The notes below the pieces were generated by a model that saw only the letters and a list, made by a program, of their open reading frames with translations, did no database searches and was not told the DNA's origin. The position numbers and the translations under genes were made by a program. Shown here piece after piece: positions 51,563 to 59,890 of a DNA stretch of 64,000 nucleotides; within the stretch, counting starts at the first letter, position 1; every line of letters begins with the position of its first letter. The DNA is taken from assembly GCA_024402595.1 (NCBI GenBank), contig JAKSTL010000001.1, positions 62,001 through 126,000 on the forward strand. Direction: 5' to 3'. The stretch comes from Treponema sp. GTDB lineage: Bacteria; Spirochaetota; Spirochaetia; Treponematales; Treponemataceae.

Positions 51563-52723
51563 CTACTGAATGCAGTCAAAAGTAATATCTTCTTTTTCAA
51601 TAATGGCACTTTTACTGCTACATAAAGCTCGGGTCAAACAATTCTGCAATTCACGAACATTTCCAGGCCAAGAATATTCTTCCAATTTTCGCATAGCATT
51701 GTAGGAAAGAGCTTTTCCTTCTTTTTGCACAATATTCTGCGAAATATTACCAATATCTTCTCGGCGTTCCCGTAAAGGAGGAATTGTAACAATATTAGCC
51801 GCCATTCTATAATACAAATCTACTCTAAAAAGTTTGTTTTCAATTTTTGACCTAAGATTTTCGTTGGTGGCAAAAATCAAACGAACATCAACCTTTGTCG
51901 GAAGATTGGAACCAACTTTGTAAATAAGCCCAGATTCTATTGCCGTTAAAAGCTTGGATTGCAGCCTTTCCGAAGCAGTTCCAATTTCATCAAGAAACAA
52001 AGAGCCACCATTTGCCGCCATAAAAATACCATCCCGATTTTTGGCATCGGTAAAAGCGCCAGATTTAGAACCAAATAGTGTCGATTCCGCCAAAGGATCT
52101 GGAATTGTACTTACATTTATTGGTACAAACTTATTTTTTCCACGATACGAAAGCCTATGAATTACATTTGCCGCCGTAGTTTTTCCAGTACCACTTTCTC
52201 CCAAAAGCAAAACTGGTCCATCCCGCCGAGACAAAGCAAGTATTCGTTCCCGAACCTTACGCATCTGCTCCGATTCTCCCTGCAAATACTTTTTAAGCAT
52301 TACTTCCGCAGAAAACACCGATGGCAAACGGCTTTCATCCACCTGCTTATCCTTTGGCAAATAAGACAAAATAAATCCTTCCACATATTTTCTTATATAA
52401 TTACTGCCACAAGGAAACGGAATGTGATAATTTACATTTTCGATAATAAAAGCCCGCATCATTTCGCTAACTTCAAAAGGAATAATAAAAATCAGGCGCT
52501 CCAAAAACTCGGGGGAATATTGGAGTTTAAACTCATCTACATCAATTCCAATCAAGGCTCTAATATCAAAAAGAACCACCGTAGATGCAACTCTGTAGTT
52601 TTCTTCCAATTCATTAATAATTTCGCAAGGAAGCTTTAATTCTACATAATCATTAAAAAAGTCCACCACATCACGATTTTTAGACACAACCGTGATACCT
52701 TCAAAGTGCATAGGAACATACAT
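51563..52723 (-). CDS. Sigma-54 activator lacking a DNA-binding domain
   Basis: A 386-residue AAA+ enhancer-binding-type protein. The N-terminal 120 residues resemble a receiver without the acidic pocket (TVVSKNRD at the first strand, VVLFDIR at the third), so phosphorylation is doubtful. The AAA+ domain (about 145-375) has Walker A GESGTGKT (about 174-181), a GAFTDA version of the sigma-54-contacting GAFTGA loop (about 222), Walker B SLFLDEIG (about 240), RLIFATN at sensor 1, and the WPGNVRELQN block. The protein stops at DITFDCIQ, right after the AAA+ lid, with no Fis-type helix-turn-helix. A Shine-Dalgarno AAAGGAG precedes the ATG. It may act from solution or through a partner. Its targets are unknown; the nearby giant/partner module is one possibility. 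Confidence 0.88.
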   Translation of the reverse strand: MYVPMHFEGITVVSKNRDVVDFFNDYVELKLPCEIINELEENYRVASTVVLFDIRALIGIDVDEFKLQYSPEFLERLIFIIPFEVSEMMRAFIIENVNYHIPFPCGSNYIRKYVEGFILSYLPKDKQVDESRLPSVFSAEVMLKKYLQGESEQMRKVRERILALSRRDGPVLLLGESGTGKTTAANVIHRLSYRGKNKFVPINVSTIPDPLAESTLFGSKSGAFTDAKNRDGIFMAANGGSLFLDEIGTASERLQSKLLTAIESGLIYKVGSNLPTKVDVRLIFATNENLRSKIENKLFRVDLYYRMAANIVTIPPLRERREDIGNISQNIVQKEGKALSYNAMRKLEEYSWPGNVRELQNCLTRALCSSKSAIIEKEDITFDCIQ

Positions 52724-52804
52724 ACAACTCTCTCTCCTTTGTTTTCTGTATAATCTTACTGTTACTTGAATATTGAGAAGTTTAAAATTTTGTGTGATTT
52801 ATAT

Positions 52805-53542
52805 TTATCGTTTAAAAAGCTTGTACCACAGAACAATCAATTTGAACCAAATAAATGGAAAAATCAAAAAGATTTTAAAAGGATTGTGGGCAATTTCCAC
52901 AAAGATTTCATTTCCTCGGTCGAAAGTTTTTTCTTTTATGCGTTTAATTCGTTCAGAAAAAATACCAAAAGCATCTTTATAATACAAGAAAATGCTGGAA
53001 CTAAAACTGTTTCGTCTTTTGTAGGCCCAGCAGTTTTTATCTTTAATTCCATCACTTACCAAAACCAAAGAAGGTTGAGCTTTAAAAATTGCCTGAACAA
53101 TTGCTTCTTCAATTTGTTTTGGATAGTAGCCTACATAACGACCAACAATTCTTAAACCAGGAAATGTGTCGTGTAAATTGGATTCCGCTTTCTGAAGTGT
53201 TTTTTTGTTTGAACCCAGCAAATACAAAGATTTATAGTGACTATCTAAAATTGAAAGAATCTGAATAATTGCCTTAAACTGATTATATCTGACAGGAATA
53301 TCCTTTTTCAAAAACTTAGCCGCCTTTAAAATGCTCTTTGAAACTGGCAAAACCAAAGCCGCGCTTTTTACACAATCTTTAAACTCACCTTTCCGTCTTG
53401 CTTTTAATAAATCCCAAACAGAAAGAAAAATAATCTGCTTTGTTCCAGGTCTGGCCAATATTTCCAGGATTTCGTTTTCTAGATTTTCGGGTTGGCAAAT
53501 ATCAATTGGGACGCCAATTAAAGAGATTCTTTGAGTAGACAT
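52805..53542 (-). CDS. WecG/TagA/CpsF-family glycosyltransferase-like protein
   Basis: A 245-residue protein resembling GT26 enzymes, which add N-acetylmannosamine or related sugars to lipid-linked intermediates. Recognisable parts are the N-terminal GVPIDICQPENLENEI, the strand KSLYLLGSNKKTLQKAESNL with FPGLRIVGRYVGYY, and SLVLVSDGIKDKNCW. The C-terminus (about 215-245) is hydrophobic and basic, suiting membrane association. The usual DG catalytic segment after the LVLP strand is replaced by VSKS (about residues 67-70), so activity is uncertain. A Shine-Dalgarno AGGAAG precedes the ATG. It follows rsmE by 62 bp and may be in the same operon. Confidence 0.75.
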   Translation of the reverse strand: MSTQRISLIGVPIDICQPENLENEILEILARPGTKQIIFLSVWDLLKARRKGEFKDCVKSAALVLPVSKSILKAAKFLKKDIPVRYNQFKAIIQILSILDSHYKSLYLLGSNKKTLQKAESNLHDTFPGLRIVGRYVGYYPKQIEEAIVQAIFKAQPSLVLVSDGIKDKNCWAYKRRNSFSSSIFLYYKDAFGIFSERIKRIKEKTFDRGNEIFVEIAHNPFKIFLIFPFIWFKLIVLWYKLFKR

Positions 53543-53604
53543 AAACTTCCTACCAGATTTATGGATTTTTCAAGAACGGCCACTTTTATTTAATTTACAC
53601 TTAA

Positions 53605-54516
53605 CTAATTGATGGCAGTTTGAACAGCGGCAATTCCATACAATGCAGCTGTTTCACATCTTAATATATTAACGGAAAAATGAATTGGATAGAAAAGACC
53701 TTTTTTTACTAAAAGTTCAACTTCCTGAGGACTAATTCCTCCTTCACTTCCGCAAACTATACAAATCTGTTTTTTTAATTCATCAATCTGTTGTTCAGCA
53801 CAATTTTCCGGCTGAATCTTTTCTTGATTTTCTTCTACTTTTTTTATTTTTGACTTTTCAATTATTTCTGACAAACTTTGGCAACCGTCCGCCCGTTCAG
53901 ACAAAACAAATCCCAAAGCAATTTCATCTCGTTTTTCGTGATTTTCCAAATCATTTTTTTCAACCAGCTGAAGTTCCACCGCTTCATTCCACATTTCCAC
54001 AGCGGCTTCCAAACTAACAGGTTCAAATATTTTTGTTTCTACTGGAGAACCACTTTGCTGCCGTGCTTCTTTTATCACCCGTTCCAAACGCTCTTTTTTA
54101 GAACCTGATAAAGCTTCCACACTGCTTTTTTCTGAATATTCACCAATTATCGGAACAATGTTTTTTATTCCACATTCCGTTGCCTGACGAACAATCTGCT
54201 CCAATTTTTGTGGTTTTGGAATAAACTGAAACAGCCAATATTCCATTCCATTATTTCCCACTTCTTGTTCAATAGCTTCTGCCTGAACTCCTCGTGTAAT
54301 TGAACCAGATTTTTCACAAAGCTGAATGGTAATTTTTTTTGCTTTATCGTCAATTTTGGCCACAGTAGTATTTTCCAAAGAGCCATCCAAAAGCCGCACA
54401 TAAAGCATATCGCCCACTTTTACCCGCAAAACCTGACGCAAATATTTAAAATCTTTTCCGTCAATGTAAATGAGACCTGCTTTATCTGGATTTTTATCTA
54501 CTATAAACTGACGCAT
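53605..54516 (-). CDS. rsmE: 16S rRNA (uracil1498-N3)-methyltransferase RsmE
   Basis: A 303-residue SPOUT methyltransferase that methylates U1498 in the ribosomal decoding centre. It has an N-terminal PUA-like part with YLRQVLRVKVGD. The catalytic domain shows the family's PKPQKLEQIVRQATECGI, EYSEKSS and EARQQSG motifs. The C-terminal knot has VCGSEGGISPQEVE and ILRCETAALYG. About 60 extra residues, highly charged (about 190-250), sit between the QSG motif and the SAM-binding strand, making it longer than the usual 240-250 residues. No Shine-Dalgarno is evident. It lies 33 bp after the protease gene. Confidence 0.95.
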   Translation of the reverse strand: MRQFIVDKNPDKAGLIYIDGKDFKYLRQVLRVKVGDMLYVRLLDGSLENTTVAKIDDKAKKITIQLCEKSGSITRGVQAEAIEQEVGNNGMEYWLFQFIPKPQKLEQIVRQATECGIKNIVPIIGEYSEKSSVEALSGSKKERLERVIKEARQQSGSPVETKIFEPVSLEAAVEMWNEAVELQLVEKNDLENHEKRDEIALGFVLSERADGCQSLSEIIEKSKIKKVEENQEKIQPENCAEQQIDELKKQICIVCGSEGGISPQEVELLVKKGLFYPIHFSVNILRCETAALYGIAAVQTAIN

Positions 54517-54549
54517 TTATTTTTATTGAACAACCACAATTCCTGTCAC

Positions 54550-56031
54550 TTACTCTGCAGACTGAGCTTCTAGCTCCAATTCTTTTAAAGTTTTGGCAGA
54601 TTTCATTAAAGTGCTGTAATCTGGTGAAGTTACAATTCTTATAGCTTCTTTAAGCTGCAAATCGTAATCCAAATCATAAAGTGGAGTTGCCTGTTTTCGC
54701 TGAACATAATTTCTTATAAGTCTTCTAATGATTCGAAGCTCCAGTTTATAGGTTTCAGCAATTTTTTCTGCTTCCCAAGCTATTTCCTCTTCTTTCATGT
54801 TTGGTTTTTCTTCTACAAGTTTTCCAACAACATCTTCTTTAATAAGGTTTGTATAAGCTTCCTCTTCTTCTGGAGTAAACTTTTCTATATTTTTGATTTC
54901 AAAATCTGGCGGAATACCAGTTTTATCAATATTTACATCACTTGGAGTATAATATCTGGCCATAGTAATTTTCATACCGTCAATATTGCTTAAAGGAATA
55001 ACTTGCTGTACAGAACCTTTTCCGTATGTTCGTTCTCCTACAAGATAAGCCAAATGATGATCTTTTAACGCCCCGGAAAGGATTTCTGAAGCACTGGCAG
55101 AACCACGATTGATTAAAACAACAATTGGAAGATTCTTTTTTACTGTAGTTTTTGATGGTGTAGACTTAAATTGCTGATTTTCGAATGCAAGTCGGCTTTT
55201 TGTAGAAACAATTAAACCTTCATCAATAAACTTATCTGCAACTTCTGAAACGCTGGTAATTAAGCCACCAGGATTATCGCGCAAATCAATAATCAAACTG
55301 TCATAATTATTTGCTTCAAAAAGATTCAAAGCATCTTGAAGGCGGTTTGGTGTTTCTGGTGTAAACTCAATAAGACGAACATATCCAGTTTTAGCACCAG
55401 ATTCTGATTCAATCATTCCATATTTTGCAGTTGGAACTTCAATAAGAGCCCGCACAAGTTTTACATCAAAGCGCATATTTGCACCACGAAGAATTGTAAC
55501 TGTTACAGGTTGTCCAATTTCACCACGCAATAAAGCCAGAACATCATTCATAGACATATCAGGTGTTGGTTTTCCTTCAATTGCTACAATATAATCACCA
55601 GCCTGAATGCCCGCTTTTGCTCCAGGTGAATCTTCTATTGGAGAAGAAACTTCAACATAGGCAGGTTTTTCTGGAGTTGATTCCAATGCTTTTGTAATAG
55701 TAAGACCAACGCCGCCAAAAGAACCAGAAGTTGTATCATTCAAATCGCGCATAGAGTTTGGATCAAGATAAACTGTATAAGGATCGCCAATTGCATCTAG
55801 CATTCCTTTTATTGCGCCTTCATAAAGGATTTTTGCATCCAATTCGTCTACATAATTCTGCTGAACAAAATCAAATACAGAATTAAGTTTTTTCATATAT
55901 TGAAAGCTGGAAGCCTTAGATTCTTTGCCGACTTTTGAATCCGCAAAACAGGATGAATTAAAAAATAAATTAATTAGAACAAAAACAGAAAAAAGGGTCT
56001 TTTTATTACCCATTTTTGAAAAAATAATCAT
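54550..56031 (-). CDS. ctpA: S41-family C-terminal processing protease (CtpA/Prc type)
   Basis: A 493-residue exported serine protease that trims C-termini of envelope proteins. The N-terminal signal ends near FFNSSCFADS and could be a type I or lipoprotein site. After an N-terminal helical part (YVDELDAKILYEGAIKGML), a PDZ domain lies at about residues 105-190 (GVGLTIT...GDYIVAIEGKPT). The S41 core contains LIIDLRDNPGG, the catalytic Ser in GSASASEIL (about 312) and Lys in YGKGSVQ (about 337). A 90-residue helical C-terminal extension follows. An in-frame second ATG (56013) is an alternative start; neither has a good Shine-Dalgarno. It heads a likely operon with rsmE and the GT26-like gene. 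Confidence 0.93.
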   Translation of the reverse strand: MIIFSKMGNKKTLFSVFVLINLFFNSSCFADSKVGKESKASSFQYMKKLNSVFDFVQQNYVDELDAKILYEGAIKGMLDAIGDPYTVYLDPNSMRDLNDTTSGSFGGVGLTITKALESTPEKPAYVEVSSPIEDSPGAKAGIQAGDYIVAIEGKPTPDMSMNDVLALLRGEIGQPVTVTILRGANMRFDVKLVRALIEVPTAKYGMIESESGAKTGYVRLIEFTPETPNRLQDALNLFEANNYDSLIIDLRDNPGGLITSVSEVADKFIDEGLIVSTKSRLAFENQQFKSTPSKTTVKKNLPIVVLINRGSASASEILSGALKDHHLAYLVGERTYGKGSVQQVIPLSNIDGMKITMARYYTPSDVNIDKTGIPPDFEIKNIEKFTPEEEEAYTNLIKEDVVGKLVEEKPNMKEEEIAWEAEKIAETYKLELRIIRRLIRNYVQRKQATPLYDLDYDLQLKEAIRIVTSPDYSTLMKSAKTLKELELEAQSAE

Positions 56032-56172
56032 AGGGCTAATTTTACTTCAAGGCTTTTAAAAAATCTATATTCATTGAGGAAAAAATATAGGGGATTCCTA
56101 TTATAATTATGATTCTGACCCAAGTTTTTACTATTTCTGCAATATTTCCTATGTTAAATTTCTAGAATATGA

Positions 56173-56190
56173 AGTATAATACTTTATACT
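56173..56190 (+). promoter_or_regulatory. -10 element within a 7-bp inverted repeat abutting a start codon
   Basis: AGTATAA and TTATACT flank the 4-nt spacer TACT and end exactly at the ATG (56191). TATAAT (56175-56180) lies inside, which would give a leader of only about 4 nt. No Shine-Dalgarno is present. It might be an operator-promoter. Confidence 0.4.
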
Positions 56191-56604
56191 ATGAGAAAGT
56201 CCTCTCCATTACTATTTTTATTATTATTCTCTTTTGGTACTGCTCTTTTTGCACAGGAAGCTGGATCAATCAGAACATCATCAAACATTGATGAAGCAGG
56301 AACTCAAGCTATTAACGCAGAAATTATTATTCCAGAGGATCAGCATCTTTTTGATATGTCAGCTAATGTAAAGATTGAATATTCATCTTCAAATGATGAA
56401 GCTCGTATTTTTTATGAATGTCTTTATATTACTTACGACCGTGGAGATGCTATGAGCACAACTGTTCAGTGCCTTGCAGATTTCCAGGATGAAAAGAATT
56501 ATTACGGATATAAATATCTTTCTAATAATAAAGAAACCTTTTTTAAAGACTCAAAAGGTCATCGTTATGTTCAATACATTTCGTATGTAAAGTTCTACCG
56601 ATAA
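56191..56604 (+). CDS. Small secreted protein of unknown function
   Basis: A 137-residue protein with a clear signal peptide (MRKSSPLLFLLLFSFGTALFAQ, cleavage after about residue 21). The mature domain is mostly predicted beta strand with many aromatic residues (NVKIEYSSSNDEARIFYECLYITYDRGDAMS...YYGYKYLSNNKETFF...YVQYISYVKFYR) and two cysteines. I recognise no family. It is divergent from the protease gene and followed by a strong terminator. It lacks a Shine-Dalgarno. Confidence 0.75.
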   Translation: MRKSSPLLFLLLFSFGTALFAQEAGSIRTSSNIDEAGTQAINAEIIIPEDQHLFDMSANVKIEYSSSNDEARIFYECLYITYDRGDAMSTTVQCLADFQDEKNYYGYKYLSNNKETFFKDSKGHRYVQYISYVKFYR

Positions 56605-56638
56605 TTAATTATCATTTTTTTATATTCTCACAAAAATG

Positions 56639-56695
56639 GTTGCCACTAAAGATGCATTTTATAAAAACGCATTGAAATAAAGTGGCAACTTTTTT
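56639..56695. terminator. Bidirectional terminator between convergent genes
   Basis: GTTGCCACT (56639-56647) pairs with AGTGGCAAC (56681-56689), with an inner ATGC..GCAT stem and a T6 tract on the plus strand. A run of A residues on the left supplies T residues for the minus-strand ATPase transcript. Confidence 0.85.
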
Positions 56696-56699
56696 ATTC

Positions 56700-58625
56700 T
56701 TAACAATTTTTTGTGTTCAAAGCGCGGATGGCATTCAAAATGGCAATAATCATTACGCCAACATCTGCAAAAATTGCCAGCCACATATTCGCAAAGCCTA
56801 AGGCTCCAAGCAAAAGACATGCAAATTTAACCACAAGGGCAAACACAATATTCTGGTAGACAATTCCAATGCATTTTTTGGAAATACCAATGGCTTTTGC
56901 AATTTTTAGCGGATCATCATCCATTAAAACTACATCTGCGGCTTCAATGGCGGCGTCTGAACCCATGGCACCCATAGCAATACCAATATCTGCTCTTGAA
57001 AGAACCGGCGCATCATTTATTCCATCGCCAACAAAGGCCAGAACATCTTTTTCACCTTTTTCCAACAGCAATTTTTCTACTTGAGTAACTTTATCTGCTG
57101 GCAAAAGTTCACTGTGCACTTCATCAATACCCAAACTTAATGCAACTTTTTCCGCAACCTTTTGACCATCACCCGTAAGCATAACATTTTTTTGAATGCC
57201 AGCTTTTTTTAGTTCTGTCAAAGCCTCTTTAGAATTAGCTTTTTCTACATCAGAAATTACAATGTGACCAGCGTATTCACCATCAATTGCAATATGAATA
57301 ATTGTACCTGTAGAATGACAAACTTCGTAAGTTATACCAAGCTTATCCATCAATTTTCCATTACCAGCCGCAACAAGATGACCGTCAACCTGGGCTGTAA
57401 CACCGTGACCGCTAATTTCTTCTATATTAGTAACTCTATTTCTATCCAATTCTTTTCCGTAAGCAGTTTGCAAGCTTTTACTAATTGGATGAGAAGATGC
57501 ACATTCTGCCAAAGCCGCATATTCCAAAAGCTGATTTTCTTCCATTGCATTATGATGAATGCCTGTTACTTCAAAAACGCCCTTTGTTAAAGTTCCCGTT
57601 TTATCAAACACAACAATTTTTGTACGAGAAAGAGTTTCCATAAAATTGGAACCTTTAATAAGAACACCTTCTTTACTGGCTCCACCTAAGCCTGCAAAAA
57701 AACTAAGTGGAATGCTTATTACCAAAGCACATGGACAACTGATTACAAGAAAAGTCAAAGCGCGATAAATCCAATTGGACCATTCCCCTGAACTATGCAT
57801 AAAAATGATTTTTGCCAATGGTGGAAGAATTGCTAATGCCAAAGCACTGTAAACAACCGCTGGAGTATAAACTCTGGCAAACTTGGAAATAAACTCCTCT
57901 GATTTTGATTTTCTGGAACTGGCATTTTCTACAAGTTCAAGGATTTTTGAAACTGTAGATTCTCCAAAAACCTTTGTGGTTTTAATTTTCAAAAGGCTGG
58001 TCATATTTATGCTTCCACTGATAATTTCTTCACCAACAGACACTTCTTTTGGCAAACTTTCGCCAGTAAGAGCACTAGTATTCAAACTTGAAGCACCTTC
58101 TACCACAATTCCGTCCAAAGGAACTTTTTCTCCTGGCTGAACCACAATTATTGTTCCTATTGCCACTTCTTCGGGATTTACCTGAACCAATTTTCCATCC
58201 TGTTCAAGATTTGCGTAATCAGGACGAATATCCATTAGTTCAGAAATATTTTTGCGGCTTTTTCCAACTGCATAACTCTGAAAAAACTCGCCAATTTGAT
58301 AAAAAAGCATAACCGCAATGGCTTCGTTGTAATCACCACTTTTTTCGTAAATTGCCAAAGCAAAAGCACCAATTGTGGCAAAGGCCATTAAAAAGTTTTC
58401 ATCAAAAATCTGGCGGTTTACAATGCCTTTTCCTGCTTTTCTAAGAATGTCGCCGCCAATAACAATGTAAATGGCAATATACAAAAGTGCCAGCGGGATT
58501 CCAAATAACAGTTCACCAAAAGCTTTGCCTCCGATTACAACCAATTTGGCAATTATATTTACTAGAATAATTCCAATGCTCGCAATGATGATTCGTTTAA
58601 GCATTTTTTTCTGCTTTTTTGTCAT
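56700..58625 (-). CDS. P1B-type heavy-metal efflux ATPase
   Basis: A 641-residue pump of the Zn/Cd/Pb branch of P1B ATPases, paralogous to the one at 19125-21170. It has no N-terminal metal-binding domain: after a basic start (MTKKQKKMLKR) it goes straight into transmembrane helices. Motifs: TGES in the actuator (about 190), CPC in the membrane site (about 296), DKTG (about 340), SHPISKSL with the HP dipeptide, and GDGINDAP near 545. A Shine-Dalgarno AAGAGG precedes the ATG. It lies 57 bp after a separate HMA-domain gene. The pair is divergent from an ArsR-type regulator, the usual layout of a metal-induced export system. Confidence 0.94.
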   Translation of the reverse strand: MTKKQKKMLKRIIIASIGIILVNIIAKLVVIGGKAFGELLFGIPLALLYIAIYIVIGGDILRKAGKGIVNRQIFDENFLMAFATIGAFALAIYEKSGDYNEAIAVMLFYQIGEFFQSYAVGKSRKNISELMDIRPDYANLEQDGKLVQVNPEEVAIGTIIVVQPGEKVPLDGIVVEGASSLNTSALTGESLPKEVSVGEEIISGSINMTSLLKIKTTKVFGESTVSKILELVENASSRKSKSEEFISKFARVYTPAVVYSALALAILPPLAKIIFMHSSGEWSNWIYRALTFLVISCPCALVISIPLSFFAGLGGASKEGVLIKGSNFMETLSRTKIVVFDKTGTLTKGVFEVTGIHHNAMEENQLLEYAALAECASSHPISKSLQTAYGKELDRNRVTNIEEISGHGVTAQVDGHLVAAGNGKLMDKLGITYEVCHSTGTIIHIAIDGEYAGHIVISDVEKANSKEALTELKKAGIQKNVMLTGDGQKVAEKVALSLGIDEVHSELLPADKVTQVEKLLLEKGEKDVLAFVGDGINDAPVLSRADIGIAMGAMGSDAAIEAADVVLMDDDPLKIAKAIGISKKCIGIVYQNIVFALVVKFACLLLGALGFANMWLAIFADVGVMIIAILNAIRALNTKNC

Positions 58626-58682
58626 AAAAACCTCTTAATAAGCTACTAAAATAAGTGATGATAAATTAGTTTGTAAAATTAT

Positions 58683-58901
58683 TTAAAATTCAATTTCGCA
58701 ATCTGGTTCAACTTTTTTGCAAGCTTTTAAAACCGCTTTCATAACTTTTTTCTCATCTGCATTTTCTGCAAACTCAACTGTCATTTTTTGAGTCATAAAA
58801 TTAACCACAGCAGATGCAACTCCTTCTGTTTTTTTTGTTGCTTCTTCCATAAGATTTGCGCAGTTTGCACAGTCAACTTCAATTGTGTAAGTTTTTTTCA
58901 T
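58683..58901 (-). CDS. HMA-domain metal chaperone
   Basis: A 72-residue single heavy-metal-associated domain with the DCANCA form of the CxxC motif (VDCANCANL, residues about 7-15), the form seen in zinc/cadmium-type HMA domains. The fold's beta-alpha-beta pattern continues through MTQKMTVEFAENADEKKV. I place the start at the ATG at 58901, which has a strong GGAGG. The in-frame TTG at 58916 overlaps that ribosome binding site. It probably delivers metal to the adjoining ATPase, which has no HMA domain of its own. Confidence 0.92.
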   Translation of the reverse strand: MKKTYTIEVDCANCANLMEEATKKTEGVASAVVNFMTQKMTVEFAENADEKKVMKAVLKACKKVEPDCEIEF

Positions 58902-58930
58902 ATTTGTTTCCTCCAAGAATCTTTCTAATA

Positions 58931-58952
58931 CAATTAAATAATTGTTTAATTG
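58931..58952. promoter_or_regulatory. 22-bp palindromic operator in the metal-efflux divergent promoter
   Basis: The half-sites CAATTAAATAA and TTGTTTAATTG are reverse complements at 10 of 11 positions, with no spacer. It lies 29 bp before the HMA-gene ATG and overlaps the -35 of the regulator's promoter. Length and AT-rich 12-2-12-like form suit an ArsR/SmtB-type repressor. Confidence 0.75.
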
Positions 58953-58970
58953 TTAAGATAAATATATAAT
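58942..58970 (+). promoter_or_regulatory. Promoter of the ArsR-AraC regulator gene
   Basis: TTGTTT (58942-58947), 17-bp spacer, perfect TATAAT (58965-58970), on the plus strand. The -35 lies within the right half of the palindrome, predicting autoregulation. Confidence 0.65.
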
Positions 58971-59045
58971 CTAAGGGCTGAATGCTCAATAATTTTTTTT
59001 GGATTATTACCTTTTGGGCTAAAAGTATTTCTATTTGGAGCAAAT

Positions 59046-59825
59046 ATGGACGAAGAACATAATCACGCGGAATATTTTAAAATTGATTTTCTTAGAGGGG
59101 AATTGGCAAAAAATGATGATTTTCAGACGGTTGCAGATTATTTTTCTATTCTTTCTGATGCATCTCGACTAAAGATTTTCTGGCTTTTGTGCCACTCCAA
59201 GGAATGTGTGAATAATATTGCGGATTATTTAAAGATGACAACACCTGCAGTTTCCCATCATCTTAAGCTTTTACGACAAAAAGATTTAATTTCTAGCGAG
59301 AGGGATGGGAAAGAAGTGTTTTATAAAATAACCGACACAAGTAAGGCTCATGCTCTTCACGAAATAATTGAAAAACTTATGGCCATTAGTTGCCCGGATT
59401 TTGATAGTTCTCACGAAAAAATTAACGAAAAGTCGGAATATCTTGAAAACCAAGTGGCTACCATAAAACAAGTTCACGATTATTTGCTGAAAAATATTTC
59501 TAAGCGGATTACCATTGAAGAGTTGTCTAAAGATTTTGCTATGAATCCTACTACATTAAAGACAATTTTTAAGGATGTTTATGGAACTTCGCTGGCTGCT
59601 CACATTAAAGAACACAGGATGGAAAAGGCGGCTGAACTTTTAACCCAAACTGAACAAAGCATTAACCAGATTGCAACTTCGGTTGGTTATGAAAGTCAGA
59701 GCAAGTTTTGTGCAGTTTTTAAGGAAAGTTTTGGAATGACGCCTGTGAAATATAGAATGAACCACGGTGAGCTTTCAACAACTGCAAATAATTTGTGGGC
59801 CGAAAAAAAAGGAGCCCCGAAATGA
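59046..59825 (+). CDS. ArsR/SmtB-type metalloregulator fused to an AraC-type DNA-binding domain
   Basis: A 259-residue regulator with two DNA-binding modules. Residues about 25-105 form an ArsR/SmtB winged helix (FSILSDASRLKIFWLL, TTPAVSHHLKLLRQKDLI, GKEVFYKIT). Candidate metal ligands are the cysteines in LCHSKECVN (about 50-56) and the His/Glu residues of the following helix (TDTSKAHALHEIIE). Residues about 140-245 form a full AraC double helix-turn-helix (ITIEELSKDFAMNPTTLKTIFKDVYG... and SINQIATSVGYESQSKF...FGMTPVKYRMN). A Shine-Dalgarno GGAG precedes the ATG. It is divergent from the HMA/ATPase genes and probably represses them in the absence of metal. The role of the AraC part is unknown; it may bind a second site or add activation. 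Confidence 0.9.
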   Translation: MDEEHNHAEYFKIDFLRGELAKNDDFQTVADYFSILSDASRLKIFWLLCHSKECVNNIADYLKMTTPAVSHHLKLLRQKDLISSERDGKEVFYKITDTSKAHALHEIIEKLMAISCPDFDSSHEKINEKSEYLENQVATIKQVHDYLLKNISKRITIEELSKDFAMNPTTLKTIFKDVYGTSLAAHIKEHRMEKAAELLTQTEQSINQIATSVGYESQSKFCAVFKESFGMTPVKYRMNHGELSTTANNLWAEKKGAPK

Positions 59826-59890
59826 CATTCCAGGACTCCAAAACAACATGATTTAAGGTAGGATTATTGTCGCTTTATTTAATCAAACAC

